The position numbers and the translations under genes were made by a program. Below the pieces are notes generated by a model that made no database searches, was not told the origin of the DNA, and worked only from the letters and a program-made list of their open reading frames with translations. This document shows, one piece after another, positions 16,235-25,442 of a DNA stretch of 64,000 nt. The stretch is from Prolixibacteraceae bacterium (GTDB taxonomy: Bacteria; Bacteroidota; Bacteroidia; Bacteroidales; Prolixibacteraceae): positions 53,600 to 117,599 of the forward strand of contig JAIBEZ010000083.1 of NCBI GenBank assembly GCA_019459485.1, written 5' to 3'. Positions within the stretch are counted from its first letter, which is position 1. Each line of letters begins with the position of its first letter.

Positions 16235-17728
16235 TATCATTGCCAGCTTATCTATGATCGGTTTTAAACTTGCAATAATGGTGTCAGACAACCAAAGCGG
16301 TGCAATACCAATGGCTGCAACTGCCAGAACAAGAGTGACCGTACTTAATTTTTCGAACCATTTGGCATCCTGAAGATGTGCATGATGCTGATCTTTCAAC
16401 GGGCCGAGAAGAATCATTCCGACAACCCTCAAAATATAAACAGCAGTAATTACAATTGAGGAAGCCACGATTACGGTAACTACCCTGTGAAACATGTCCT
16501 GATGCTGGAATGCTCCAACAAATACAGTCATCTCAGCTACGAATCCGCTCAATCCGGGAAGTCCCAGTGAAGCAAAACCTGCAATCATGTAAACCACGGC
16601 GAGGAATGGGATCACCTTCATTAAACCGCCCATTTCATTCACATCGCGGGTGTGTGTGCGTCCGTAAATCATACCGATCAGGGCAAAGAAAAGGGCTGTC
16701 ATCAAACCGTGTGAAATCATTTGCAGGATGGCGCCGTCCATGGCTGTCTGGTTCAGCATCAACAAGGCAAAAATTACCAGTCCGCAATGGCTTACCGATG
16801 AGTAGGCATTGATGAATTTCAGGTCGTTTTGCCAGATGGCTCCGAATGCTCCGTAAACCACGCTGATGGTTGTCAGGATAATGAAAATCCAGGCCATTTC
16901 ATGCGCTGCTTCAGGCATCAGGAAGATGGCAACACGGAAGCATCCGTATCCTCCAAGTTTCATCAAAACGCCTGCATGAAGCATCGAAACCGCTGTTGGC
17001 GCCGAAGCGTGACCATCGGGCGACCAGGTATGAAAGGGGAACAGAGCTCCAAGTATTCCGAATCCGATAAAGGTGAACGGAAAGAAGAAGCGCTGCACAT
17101 CAAGTGGCATACTTATTTTGGAAATTTCAAGAATATTAAAAGTAAGCGGGCCGCCATCGGGAGCCGAATTAAAATAGATACCGAAGATTCCAACCATCAA
17201 AAGAGCAGAGCCTCCCATCAGCATCAGGGTTAGTTTCATTGCTGAACTTTCTTTCGGTCCGGTTCCCCAGACGCCAATCAGCAGATACATTGGTATAACA
17301 GCCAGTTCGTAGAAAAGGAACATGGTAAACAGGTCGAGCGAGATGAAGAACCCATAAACGCCGGTTGCCAGTAAGATAAGCGAGATAAAAAACTCACGCG
17401 ACAAATATTCGACTTCCCATGAGGCGAAAATTCCGGCAAAAACCACAATCGACGTGAGCGCAATCATCGCAACTGCAATTCCGTCAACTCCGATTGCATA
17501 ATGAATGTTCAGGCTGGGAAACCACATGTAATCAGCGGTGAACAGCATCTCGTTCATTAATCCTGATTTTCGCGCCGCCAGATATGAAAGTACAAGTACT
17601 GCGGTTGTTATCAGTTGCACACCCATTCCGGCTGCCGAAACAAGCCGCGCCCCTTTATTATCCTTGGTAAAAAGGATACCGATCATGGTAAGAATCGGGA
17701 TGATCACCAGTAAAGTTAGAATGTTCAC
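16226..17728 (-). CDS. nuoM: NADH-quinone oxidoreductase subunit M
   Basis: 500 residues from a GTG at 17728 (GTG AAC ATT CTA). The frame continues upstream to an ATG at 17794, but those 22 codons lie in a dispersed intergenic repeat, so GTG is preferred and gives the usual NuoM length. About 14 membrane segments. GVDGIAVAMIALTSIVVF, FHTWSPDGHASAPTAVSMLH and YSSVSHCGLVIFALLML are the family motifs, including the charged residues of the antiporter-like channel. Proton-pumping subunit of complex I. Confidence 0.93.
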   Translation of the reverse strand: MNILTLLVIIPILTMIGILFTKDNKGARLVSAAGMGVQLITTAVLVLSYLAARKSGLMNEMLFTADYMWFPSLNIHYAIGVDGIAVAMIALTSIVVFAGIFASWEVEYLSREFFISLILLATGVYGFFISLDLFTMFLFYELAVIPMYLLIGVWGTGPKESSAMKLTLMLMGGSALLMVGIFGIYFNSAPDGGPLTFNILEISKISMPLDVQRFFFPFTFIGFGILGALFPFHTWSPDGHASAPTAVSMLHAGVLMKLGGYGCFRVAIFLMPEAAHEMAWIFIILTTISVVYGAFGAIWQNDLKFINAYSSVSHCGLVIFALLMLNQTAMDGAILQMISHGLMTALFFALIGMIYGRTHTRDVNEMGGLMKVIPFLAVVYMIAGFASLGLPGLSGFVAEMTVFVGAFQHQDMFHRVVTVIVASSIVITAVYILRVVGMILLGPLKDQHHAHLQDAKWFEKLSTVTLVLAVAAIGIAPLWLSDTIIASLKPIIDKLAMIAP

Positions 17729-18031
17729 TTTTATATATTTTATAAAATTTAATATCAAATATGGAACAAGGAATAAGAAATGTAAAACGGTCACTTCAAT
17801 GTTCCTTATTTCTTATTCCGTGTTTCTTATTTTTTTTCTCTATTCTTTCAATCACAACCACCATTTCGTCCGAAGGAATATGCGAGCTTTGTTTAGCGTG
17901 TTCTCGCGGACGATTTTTTCTTTCTTCTTTTTCCCGGGGTTGAAACCCCGGGCTATTGATGTTTTTCCGTGTAGTAACAAATATTCTATGCGGAAGAACT
18001 TTAAACTTTAAACCTGAAACCTTGAACTGTA
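17729..18031. repeat. nuoL-nuoM spacer with dispersed repeat and GC palindrome
   Basis: A 303-bp spacer inside the operon. The part at about 17755-17830 is a copy of the element also found at 19974-20050: both read GGAACAAGGAATAAGAAATG-like, then TTCTTATTTCTTATTCCGTG-like, with a partly self-complementary core. At 17933-17952 lies CCCGGGGT-TGAA-ACCCCGGG, a strong small hairpin. No credible coding sequence. Confidence 0.75.
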
Positions 18032-19951
18032 TTACATCAAAAAGTACAGCATCGACAGTGTCAAAGCAAGGGTTCCGGCAACGAACATGAATGCGTAATG
18101 CTGCAATTGTCCCGACTGCATTCCTTTAATTCTGTATGATATTCTTTCGGTCGTCATACCGATTCCAACCATAAAACCATCGATAATGTGGCGGTCGAAC
18201 CATGCTATCGGACGTGATATGTAATTGAAAATAATCTTCTTTGTGACGAAAAGATAGATTTCGTCGAAATAGAATTTGTTGTAGGTTGCGGTATATAAAA
18301 TCCCCCAACTTTTAGCCATTTTAGCCGGAACGCCACTTTCCTTTTTATAAAGTATCCAAGCCATTGCAATTCCGAACAATCCAATCAATACTGAAGGAAT
18401 GGCTATGGCATAATGCATTTCAGTAACAAATCCCAATTTGTCTGATGTTACCAGATGATGGAATGGCAGGAATCCTGCAAAAATGGAAGCAACTGCTAAA
18501 AACATCAGCGGAATAGACATCGTCAACGGACTTTCGTGCGGAGTATGGTGATAGTGTCTGTCTTTTCCCCAGAATACACTGAAATACAAGCGAAACATAT
18601 AGAATGCGGTTAGTCCGGCAACAATATACTCCACGGCAAATAACAGTTTGTTGTGATTGTATGCTGCAACCAGAATTTCGTCTTTACTGAAAAATCCTGA
18701 AAGTGGCGGAACCCCTGCAATTGTAAGACAGGCAATCAGGAAAGTAATGTGTGTGATTGGCATGTATTTGCGCAATCCACCCATGTCGTACATGTAGTTT
18801 GAATGAACGGCATGAATGATCGATCCGGCTCCGAGGAACAACAATGCTTTAAACATGGCATGTGTAAACAGATGAAACATGGAAGCCATAAAACCCAGAC
18901 CTTCTTCGCCACCGTAACCCGAAACACCAAGACTCAACATCATGTAACCGAGTTGCGACAAGGTTGAAAACGCCAGAACGCGTTTAATATCATATTGGGT
19001 AATGGCAATTATCGCGGCAAACAGCGAGGTGAAACCACCAACGTAGGCAATAATTTCCTGCGCATCAGGAGCCTGAAAATGAATAACTGTAAACATTCGT
19101 GCAACCAGAAATACACCGGCAACAACCATCGTTGCGGCATGTATCAATGCAGAAACTGGTGTCGGGCCTTCCATTGCATCGGGTAACCAGATATGGAATG
19201 GGAACATGGCAGATTTACCGGCTCCACCAATGAAAATAAGTGTCATGGCCCAGGTCATGGCTGAAATACCCATAAAACTCATGGAGGCAGCACTTGCAAA
19301 AATGGCGGTTCCGGGTTCGGTAAGTTTGGCAAAATCGAAAGTTCCGGTTATGAATGAAAGTATCAGGATACCAATCAGGAACCCAAGGTCGGCAAAACGG
19401 GTGACGATGAATGCTTTTTTCGAAGCTGCCACTGCCGATGGTTTGGTGTAATAAAATCCGATCAGAAGGAATGAACTGACACCCACCAATTCCCAGAAAA
19501 TATACATCTGGAAAATATTGGGTGCAATCACCAATCCAAGCATCGAAAAGGTAAACAGCGACAGAAAAGAATAAAAGCGCGCGAATCCTACTTCACCTTT
19601 CATGTATCCGAGGCTGTAAATATGCACCATAAACGAAATGGTAGTTACTACAACCAACATCATCACCGAAATTGGATCAAGTAAAATACCCATTTTGATG
19701 ATTAGTGTCTCTGTAAATTTCAGCCAGGTCAATTCAAATGGAATGATTGCATGAAATCCTTCCGCGCCGTGCGATCCGCCCCAGAAATAGGTAATTGCGG
19801 TAATGATCGAAAGTGTAAAGGAAATTCCAAGTCCGATGGTTCCAATAATTCCTGAAACAATTGGTTTCCATTTCATTCCCAATAATCCGGTAATCAGAAA
19901 GACTACCAGCGGAATTATAAGTATAAACACAGTGTAAGTATATCCTGCCAT
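18032..19951 (-). CDS. nuoL: NADH-quinone oxidoreductase subunit L
   Basis: 639 residues with about 16 membrane segments. The N-terminal Proton_antipo_N region is followed by the core with SAMFPFHIWLPDAMEGPTPV, HAATMVVAGVFLVAR and FSTLSQLGYMMLSLG. The long C-terminal lateral helix typical of NuoL ends in the final membrane segment AFMFVAGTLALTLSMLYFLM. It is the largest proton-pumping subunit of complex I. Separated from nuoK by a 145-bp repeat-containing spacer. Confidence 0.96.
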   Translation of the reverse strand: MAGYTYTVFILIIPLVVFLITGLLGMKWKPIVSGIIGTIGLGISFTLSIITAITYFWGGSHGAEGFHAIIPFELTWLKFTETLIIKMGILLDPISVMMLVVVTTISFMVHIYSLGYMKGEVGFARFYSFLSLFTFSMLGLVIAPNIFQMYIFWELVGVSSFLLIGFYYTKPSAVAASKKAFIVTRFADLGFLIGILILSFITGTFDFAKLTEPGTAIFASAASMSFMGISAMTWAMTLIFIGGAGKSAMFPFHIWLPDAMEGPTPVSALIHAATMVVAGVFLVARMFTVIHFQAPDAQEIIAYVGGFTSLFAAIIAITQYDIKRVLAFSTLSQLGYMMLSLGVSGYGGEEGLGFMASMFHLFTHAMFKALLFLGAGSIIHAVHSNYMYDMGGLRKYMPITHITFLIACLTIAGVPPLSGFFSKDEILVAAYNHNKLLFAVEYIVAGLTAFYMFRLYFSVFWGKDRHYHHTPHESPLTMSIPLMFLAVASIFAGFLPFHHLVTSDKLGFVTEMHYAIAIPSVLIGLFGIAMAWILYKKESGVPAKMAKSWGILYTATYNKFYFDEIYLFVTKKIIFNYISRPIAWFDRHIIDGFMVGIGMTTERISYRIKGMQSGQLQHYAFMFVAGTLALTLSMLYFLM

Positions 19952-19973
19952 TATCTGTTGTTTTATTTTTTAA

Positions 19974-20050
19974 TATCGAATATCGAACAAGAAATAAGAA
20001 ATGTAAAACGGGTACTTCGATGTTTCTTATTTCTCATTCAGTGTTTCTTG
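19974..20050. repeat. Dispersed intergenic repeat, copy 2 (nuoK-nuoL spacer)
   Basis: About 75 bp that align with 17755-17830, sharing AATAAGAAATGTAAAACGG and the later TTCTTATTTCT-ATTC-GTGTTTCTT. Both copies contain a GAACAAG-AATAAGAAA / TTTCTTATT inverted repeat. Such short A/T-rich elements are common between Bacteroidota genes. Confidence 0.8.
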
Positions 20051-20096
20051 TTTTTTTCTTCCAACTTCGGACTTCCAACTTCGGACTCCGAACTTT

Positions 20097-20414
20097 TTAA
20101 TACTTCATTTCACTTACATTCTCCACGTCGATGTTCTGCAGGTTTCGGTAAATATTGATGATCAGTGCAATGGCGACCGAAGCTTCGGCTGCTGCAATTC
20201 CAACAATAAACAGCGAAAAGAAATGTCCCTGCATCTGATCGGGATACAAATACCGGTTGAAAACCAGAAAGTTGATATTCACCGAATTTAAAATCAATTC
20301 AATTGACATCAGCATGGTAATCAGGTTACGGCGAATAATGAACCCGCAAACTCCGATGAAAAACATGAGTGTGCTGACCACTAAAAAATGTTCGATTCCA
20401 ATTCCCTCAATCAT
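20097..20414 (-). CDS. nuoK: NADH-quinone oxidoreductase subunit K
   Basis: 105 residues, three membrane segments, the normal NuoK length. IEHFLVVSTLMFFIGVCGFI, MLMSIELILNSVNINFLVF (with the conserved membrane Glu) and IVGIAAAEASVAIALII (second conserved Glu) mark the E-channel of complex I. It overlaps the nuoJ stop by 4 nt. Confidence 0.96.
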   Translation of the reverse strand: MIEGIGIEHFLVVSTLMFFIGVCGFIIRRNLITMLMSIELILNSVNINFLVFNRYLYPDQMQGHFFSLFIVGIAAAEASVAIALIINIYRNLQNIDVENVSEMKY

Positions 20415-20935
20415 ATCTCTGAATTTTTATTTTTATCTTTTTTCGCAATAATTATCGCGGCAATCATGGCTGCCAGCAATAAAATACTGATTAATTCGAA
20501 TGGCAAAACATACCCGTTTTTACCGGTGCTAAGCAGTTGATTCCCAATCACCGACATATCAACCGGAAGTTCCGGAGAATTGCTGGCTATGAAAGGGTGG
20601 GTGAGGAGCGTTGCAAGAACAACTCCGCTTCCAACCACAGCCACGCCGATTCCCATTAGCAGATTCATTGTTTCGGGACGTTTAAAGCGATGAGAAATGT
20701 GGTGTGTCAGCAGAATACTGAAAATGATCAGCACCACAATACCTCCGGCGTACAGCGTTAACTGCACCGCAGCCATAAACTCGTATTTCAGCATAAAGTA
20801 CAATCCTGAAGTTGCAACAAGTACAAACAGCAGATATACCGCAGCTCTCAAAATTCTCCGCGTTGTAACCGACAGAACGGAAAATGTCAGGATAATTCCT
20901 GATAACAGGTAAAACATGAATACGCTCAGGCTCAT
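20411..20935 (-). CDS. nuoJ: NADH-quinone oxidoreductase subunit J
   Basis: 174 residues with five membrane segments. FSVLSVTTRRILRAAVYLL and YEFMAAVQLTLYAGGIVVLI (containing the pi-bulge helix and conserved Glu region) are the family signatures. It couples quinone reduction to the proton channels. Four-nt overlaps with both nuoI and nuoK show tight translational coupling. Confidence 0.95.
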   Translation of the reverse strand: MSLSVFMFYLLSGIILTFSVLSVTTRRILRAAVYLLFVLVATSGLYFMLKYEFMAAVQLTLYAGGIVVLIIFSILLTHHISHRFKRPETMNLLMGIGVAVVGSGVVLATLLTHPFIASNSPELPVDMSVIGNQLLSTGKNGYVLPFELISILLLAAMIAAIIIAKKDKNKNSEI

Positions 20936-21414
20936 TTTTTTGCCTCCTTTTTTAGTGACGAACCCGGTTGGTTCAAGACTTTGGTCAGTTTGTGCCGGTC
21001 GAAAACGGCATGTTCAAATTCCTGTCCGAACGCAAGTGCATCCGAAGGACATGTTTTCACGCACAATCCGCAGAAAGTACACATCGACAGGTGGAAAATA
21101 TGTTTGTCGATCACGCGTTCCAGTTTCCCATCGGCATTTGGAACGCGGTCGGTAATGATTTCAATCGAACCATTCGGGCAGTTTATTTCGCAAATTCCGC
21201 ACCCCGTGCAGGCGTGTTGGTTATTTTCATCGTGAGGCATGATGATTTCGCCTTTGAAACGTGGCTCCATTTTCAGGGTGGCACGGTTCTCGGGATATTG
21301 CTGGGTCACAATTTGTCCCGGACTTACAAAGTACTTCCCGGTGACCCGCATTCCGGCCCACAGCGAGGAAATCCCTTTGAATAAATCGCTAAAATATTTT
21401 GATATGCTGTTCAT
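20932..21414 (-). CDS. nuoI: NADH-quinone oxidoreductase subunit I
   Basis: 160 residues. Two 4Fe-4S binding motifs, CTGCGICEINCP and CTFCGLCVKTCP, bind clusters N6a and N6b of the peripheral arm. The N-terminal amphipathic region anchors it at the membrane. In a complex lacking NuoEFG, NuoI is a likely entry point for electrons from an alternative donor such as ferredoxin (inference from other 11-subunit complexes). Confidence 0.96.
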   Translation of the reverse strand: MNSISKYFSDLFKGISSLWAGMRVTGKYFVSPGQIVTQQYPENRATLKMEPRFKGEIIMPHDENNQHACTGCGICEINCPNGSIEIITDRVPNADGKLERVIDKHIFHLSMCTFCGLCVKTCPSDALAFGQEFEHAVFDRHKLTKVLNQPGSSLKKEAKK

Positions 21415-21526
21415 CAGTTTAAAGTTTCAAGTTCAAAGTTTCAAGTGTCAAGTCCAAAACAGTCAACTCTTTCTGTGTATTTGTTATTTGAAAGTAATTC
21501 ATCATTCATAACTCAAAATTCATCAT
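21415..21526. repeat. Repetitive spacer between nuoH and nuoI
   Basis: 112 bp of direct A/T-rich repeats: AGTTTAAAGTTTCAAGTTCAAAGTTTCAAG, read in parts of about 15 nt, followed by a CATCATTCATAACTCAAAATTCATCATT stretch. No gene. It interrupts an otherwise overlapping run of cistrons. Confidence 0.6.
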
Positions 21527-22627
21527 TTAAAAATGCCAGTGCATCAGGACTAAAAATGCGATCAGCAGAATGTTAAACATACTGATTGGTAGAAGGAATT
21601 TCCATTCAAGGGTAAGCAACTGGTCGATACGCAAACGCGGGAAAGTCCATTTGAACCACATAATCACATAAATGATGAAGAAGGTTTTGGTAAAAAACCA
21701 AACGATCGACGGGATGTAATCCATCACCTGGTTAAAACCTTCCCAGTTTCCGATGTGGAATGGCATCCATCCGCCCAGAAACACAGTTGCACCAAGGGCT
21801 GCAACAATAAACATGTTGATGTATTCGGCCAGGAAAAAGAATGCAAACTTAATTCCTGAATATTCTGTATGGAATCCGGCGGTCAGTTCCGATTCTGCTT
21901 CGGCAAGGTCAAAAGGTCCGCGGTTGATTTCGGCTGTACTGGCAATCAGGAATACAATAAATGCTATAAATGCCGGAATGTGGCCTTTGAAAATCCACCA
22001 GCCATCGGCCTGACTTTCAATAATTCCTGAAAGCGACATCGTACCCGAAAATACTACAATTGCCATCAGCGAAAGTCCAACTGAAAGCTCGTAGCTAACA
22101 ATCTGGGCGCCACTTCGCATGGCTCCGATCAGTGGATATTTACTGTTGCTCGACCAACCGGCAATCAGGATACCAACAACCCCGAGCGACGAAACTGCCA
22201 TTACGTAAAAAACACCGATGTTGAAATCAAGTACATGAAGTCCTTTGGCAAACGGTACTGCGCCCATTGCCATAAACGAGGCAATGATTACAATGAATGG
22301 AGCCAGAACAAATAGTAAATGATCGGCTTTACGAATCGGGATCAACTCCTTCATCAGCAATTTGATAAGGTCGGCAATGGTTTGCAGCAAACCCCATTTT
22401 CCCACACGGTTTGGGCCAACCCGGTTTTGAATGACCGCACAAACTTTACGTTCGAGGTAAACCAGAAAAAGTCCGAGCAATGCGTAAAAAATCAGGAATA
22501 CAAGTCCGATAATTACCAATTCAGTCAGAACTGCCAGTCCCGGGCTCATCCAGCTGTTTAGGGCAGCATCAATTGATCCGGTAAGGCTTGAAAAGTCGTA
22601 TATTTTTGAAGACATATCTGTATTCAT
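21527..22627 (-). CDS. nuoH: NADH-quinone oxidoreductase subunit H
   Basis: 366 residues; an in-frame ATG four codons in is an alternative start. Eight membrane segments. Conserved loops include [20 protein letters not shown] and [17 protein letters not shown], and [20 protein letters not shown] is the Glu-rich loop lining the quinone cavity. It joins the peripheral and membrane arms. It starts one base after the nuoD stop. Confidence 0.96.
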   Translation of the reverse strand: MNTDMSSKIYDFSSLTGSIDAALNSWMSPGLAVLTELVIIGLVFLIFYALLGLFLVYLERKVCAVIQNRVGPNRVGKWGLLQTIADLIKLLMKELIPIRKADHLLFVLAPFIVIIASFMAMGAVPFAKGLHVLDFNIGVFYVMAVSSLGVVGILIAGWSSNSKYPLIGAMRSGAQIVSYELSVGLSLMAIVVFSGTMSLSGIIESQADGWWIFKGHIPAFIAFIVFLIASTAEINRGPFDLAEAESELTAGFHTEYSGIKFAFFFLAEYINMFIVAALGATVFLGGWMPFHIGNWEGFNQVMDYIPSIVWFFTKTFFIIYVIMWFKWTFPRLRIDQLLTLEWKFLLPISMFNILLIAFLVLMHWHF

Positions 22628-23755
22628 TTATCTGTCAATATCAGGAATTACAAGGTCGAGAGAACCGCTGATGGCAACTAAGTCGGCAATTTTTCCTCCG
22701 GCGGCCAATTCGTTCATCACGAATAGGTTGCTGAAGTTTGGCGAACGGAATTTCATGCGGTACGGTGTTTTGTTGCCATCGCTCACCACATAAACGGCCA
22801 ACTCTCCGCGGGCAGTTTCCACTCTTTTAAAGTATTCACCGGCTGGCAGTTTGATGATCGGCTTCATTTTGGCGGTAAAATCGCCTTCAGGAATGTTGTC
22901 AATCAGTTGTTCAATAATTTTCATCGATTCCCACATCTCGCCCATACGAACCTGATATCGGGCAAAAGTATCGCCTTCGGTCATCAGAATTTCGTTGAAC
23001 TGAACTTTATCGTAAGCGCCGTATGGTGCAATTTTACGGATGTCGCAGGCCAGATTTGATCCTCGGGCTGAAGGTCCGGTCACACCGTAAGCAATCGCTT
23101 TTTCGCGGCTCATGTAGCCAACTCCTTTTACACGTTCCTGAAAAATGATATTTCCGGTCAGCAGCTGGTCGTATTCGGGTAATTTTTTCCTGAAATAGGT
23201 GATGAATTCTTTGGTGCGTTTCTGGAAATTTGGATGAACATCGTGCATCAAACCTCCGGGAGTATTAAAACTATGAAGCAGGCGCGATCCGAATGATTCT
23301 TCAAAAATATCCAGAATGTGTTCGCGGTCGCGTAGTCCGTAAAAGAAAGCGGTCAATGCGCCCAAATCCATTCCAAAAGCACACCACCACAATTGGTGAG
23401 AAGCCAAACGGTTCAATTCATCCAGAATGGTACGGATGTATTTTACCCGCTCCGGAACTTCCACCTGCATGGCTTCTTCAACCACCATACAAACCGCTTC
23501 GTTGTTGATGTGCGCCGAAAGGTAATCCATCCGGTCGGTCAGGTGAATGATTTGCTGATAGGTATCGGCTTCGCACATTTTTTCGATGCCACGGTGAATG
23601 TACCCGATATGAGGAATCAGGTATTTTACGGTTTCACCTTTCAGGCAAACTTCAAACCTCAAAACTCCGTGAGTGGAAGGATGCTGCGGACCCATATTGA
23701 TAATGTAGTCCTCATTCTCCCTTACAATCACATCTTTAATTATCTCTTCACTCAT
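22628..23755 (-). CDS. nuoD: NADH-quinone oxidoreductase subunit D
   Basis: 375 residues from ATG 23755 (MSEEIIKDV). An upstream ATG at 23776 would run into nuoC. It is the 49-kDa homologue: INMGPQHPSTHGVLRFE, HIGYIHRGIEKMCE and YQIIHLTDRMDYLSA form the quinone-site side. Unlike in Bacteroides and E. coli, where nuoC and nuoD are fused, here they are separate genes with a 10-bp gap. Confidence 0.95.
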   Translation of the reverse strand: MSEEIIKDVIVRENEDYIINMGPQHPSTHGVLRFEVCLKGETVKYLIPHIGYIHRGIEKMCEADTYQQIIHLTDRMDYLSAHINNEAVCMVVEEAMQVEVPERVKYIRTILDELNRLASHQLWWCAFGMDLGALTAFFYGLRDREHILDIFEESFGSRLLHSFNTPGGLMHDVHPNFQKRTKEFITYFRKKLPEYDQLLTGNIIFQERVKGVGYMSREKAIAYGVTGPSARGSNLACDIRKIAPYGAYDKVQFNEILMTEGDTFARYQVRMGEMWESMKIIEQLIDNIPEGDFTAKMKPIIKLPAGEYFKRVETARGELAVYVVSDGNKTPYRMKFRSPNFSNLFVMNELAAGGKIADLVAISGSLDLVIPDIDR

Positions 23756-23765
23756 AAATTGAGTT

Positions 23766-24224
23766 TTAACGTTCAATGATATTTATTTCGTCGCGGAAGT
23801 CTTTGCGGAGTGGAAATCCGTAATCGTCTTCCAGAAACAATCGTTTCAGGTTGGGATGGTTGTTGAAGCGGATTCCGAACAAATCGAAAACTTCGCGTTC
23901 GTGAAATTCGGCAGTTGCCCAAACAGATGAAACGCTGTCAACCAACGGATTTTCGCGATCGTTTAAAACCACTTTCAATACAATCAGGTGCCTGAATTGG
24001 GTAGAATCCAGGTGATAAACGACCGTCATATTCGTGGTGAAATCCACAGCAGTCAGGCTGATCAGGTAATCAAAAGCTGTTTCCTTGTTATTCTTTAATC
24101 CCTCGGCCAAAGCCAAAATATTTTCGGCAGGTACAATTACTTCCGTCAGTTGTGTTCCTTCAGGAAAAGTTGCTTCCGGAACCATTTTCAGGATAATTTC
24201 TGATAATTCTTGTTTGTTCAGCAT
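23766..24224 (-). CDS. nuoC: NADH-quinone oxidoreductase subunit C
   Basis: 152 residues, the 30-kDa subunit. The C-terminal signature EFHEREVFDLFGIRFNNHP followed by LKRLFLEDDYGFPLRKDF is diagnostic. It forms the quinone-module face with NuoD. Free-standing, not fused to NuoD. Confidence 0.95.
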   Translation of the reverse strand: MLNKQELSEIILKMVPEATFPEGTQLTEVIVPAENILALAEGLKNNKETAFDYLISLTAVDFTTNMTVVYHLDSTQFRHLIVLKVVLNDRENPLVDSVSSVWATAEFHEREVFDLFGIRFNNHPNLKRLFLEDDYGFPLRKDFRDEINIIER

Positions 24225-24234
24225 GGTTTTGGAA

Positions 24235-24798
24235 TTAAAGCAGTTTGTCTGTATCGGTTTCCACAGGACTTGAAATCGATTCGCCTTTGATTTTGCGCTG
24301 AAGCTGCATCACCCCGTAAAGCAGTGCTTCGGGGCGGGGTGGGCATCCGGGAATGTAAACATCCACAGGAATCACATGATCGACACCGCGAACCACCGAG
24401 TATGAATTGTAAAAGAATGGCCCTCCGGAAACGGCACAGGCACCCATTGCAATTACATATTTCGGATCGGGCATTTGATCGTATAAACGCTTCAGTACCG
24501 GAACCATTTTGTGAACGATGGTACCTGCAACTACAATCACGTCGGCCTGACGCGGTGATGCGCGGTACACTTCAATCCCAAAACGGGCGAAATCGTGACG
24601 CGATGCTCCGGCAGCCATCATTTCAATTCCACAACAACTGGTGGCAAAGGTGAGTGGCCAGATGGAGTTCGACCGGCCCCAGTTGAGCAGGCTGTCGATA
24701 CTGGACAAAAACACGTTTCCTCCGGTTTTTTTGAGCAATTCGAGTGACTCATTGTCACCGAAATCCTCATATTCCATTGATTTAATTCCTATACCCAT
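24235..24798 (-). CDS. nuoB: NADH-quinone oxidoreductase subunit B
   Basis: 187 residues from ATG 24798 ([14 protein letters not shown]). The longer frame starting at 24819 overlaps nuoA more deeply and lacks support. [19 protein letters not shown] supplies the tandem Cys, and CAVSGGPF and [10 protein letters not shown] the other two ligands of cluster N2, the terminal electron donor to quinone. The start overlaps the nuoA 3' end by 10 nt. Confidence 0.96.
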   Translation of the reverse strand: MGIGIKSMEYEDFGDNESLELLKKTGGNVFLSSIDSLLNWGRSNSIWPLTFATSCCGIEMMAAGASRHDFARFGIEVYRASPRQADVIVVAGTIVHKMVPVLKRLYDQMPDPKYVIAMGACAVSGGPFFYNSYSVVRGVDHVIPVDVYIPGCPPRPEALLYGVMQLQRKIKGESISSPVETDTDKLL

Positions 24799-25139
24799 TT
24801 TAATGCTCCTTTTTTCCATGCATACAAAAGTCCAAGACCCAGTACGAAAAAGAAAATGATGATTTCAATAAATGCCCTGATTCCAATCTCACCCATTACC
24901 ACTGCCCAGGGGAAGAGAAATACGGTTTCGACGTCGAAAATCAGGTAAATAATGGCAAACAAATAATAACCTACATTGAACTGGATCCATGCGGGCCCTT
25001 CAGAAGGAATACCGCATTCGTAAGGTTCCGATTTTGCAGGGTTAAATGATTTTGGTGCTGCCAGGGTAGCAAAAATAATCGCTCCTCCAACAAGAACGAG
25101 GGCGATGATAAAAAACAGAATCAGTGATTCACTTTCCAT
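24789..25139 (-). CDS. nuoA: NADH-quinone oxidoreductase subunit A
   Basis: 116 residues, three membrane segments. [14 protein letters not shown] carries the conserved loop Cys, and [17 protein letters not shown] is the second family motif. It is the first gene of the eleven-gene nuo operon and has a well-formed promoter 40-70 nt upstream. Confidence 0.96.
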   Translation of the reverse strand: MESESLILFFIIALVLVGGAIIFATLAAPKSFNPAKSEPYECGIPSEGPAWIQFNVGYYLFAIIYLIFDVETVFLFPWAVVMGEIGIRAFIEIIIFFFVLGLGLLYAWKKGALKWV

Positions 25140-25179
25140 ATTTAGATATATAGATAATTTAGTCGGAAAATTGACGCGG

Positions 25180-25209
25180 CAAAAGTAGTTTTTTCAATTT
25201 AGCATCAAA
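25180..25209 (-). promoter_or_regulatory. Promoter of the nuo operon
   Basis: On the minus strand TTTG (25209-25206), an 18-nt spacer, then TACTTTTG (25187-25180), matching the Bacteroidota TTG-N-TAnnTTTG consensus. Predicted transcription start is near 25174, giving a leader of about 35 nt before nuoA. Confidence 0.75.
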
Positions 25210-25304
25210 CCTTTTTCAGGAAAAAAATGGGTTGATATATAGCAACCCGAAATGAAGGGAAAACATTTCTTGAGCCAAGGACTATTAATCTGTAGTAGAT
25301 CGAG

Positions 25305-25377
25305 AGCCTTTTGGCGGACTCGAACCGCCGACCTGCTCATTACGAATGAGCTGCTCTACCAACTGAGCTAAAGAGGC
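25305..25377 (-). tRNA. tRNA-Thr (CGT)
   Basis: A 73-nt cloverleaf. D stem GCTC/GAGC, anticodon stem GCTCA/TGAGC with loop TTCGTAA (anticodon CGT, Thr), T stem GGCGG/CCGCC with TTCGAGT loop. The acceptor GCCTCTT pairs with AAAAGGC except for a C-A mismatch at the fifth pair. CCA is not encoded. It lies only about 16 nt downstream of the terminator of the upstream gene. Confidence 0.95.
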
Positions 25378-25391
25378 AACATTTGAGTTCA

Positions 25392-25430
25392 AAGATAAAA
25401 AAAAACCATCCCCGAAGAGATGGTTTTTTA
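25392..25430 (-). terminator. Intrinsic terminator of the oxoamine synthase gene
   Basis: Minus-strand stem AAAAACCATC/GATGGTTTTT with an 8-nt loop and a run of nine T, 15 nt after the stop at 25443. Confidence 0.88.
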
Positions 25431-25442
25431 ATTATAAAAATC

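Noticed and set aside
18032..22627. Missing nuoEFG explained by an assembly gap
   Set aside because: nuoD and nuoH are separated by no bases, and the order matches known 11-subunit operons.
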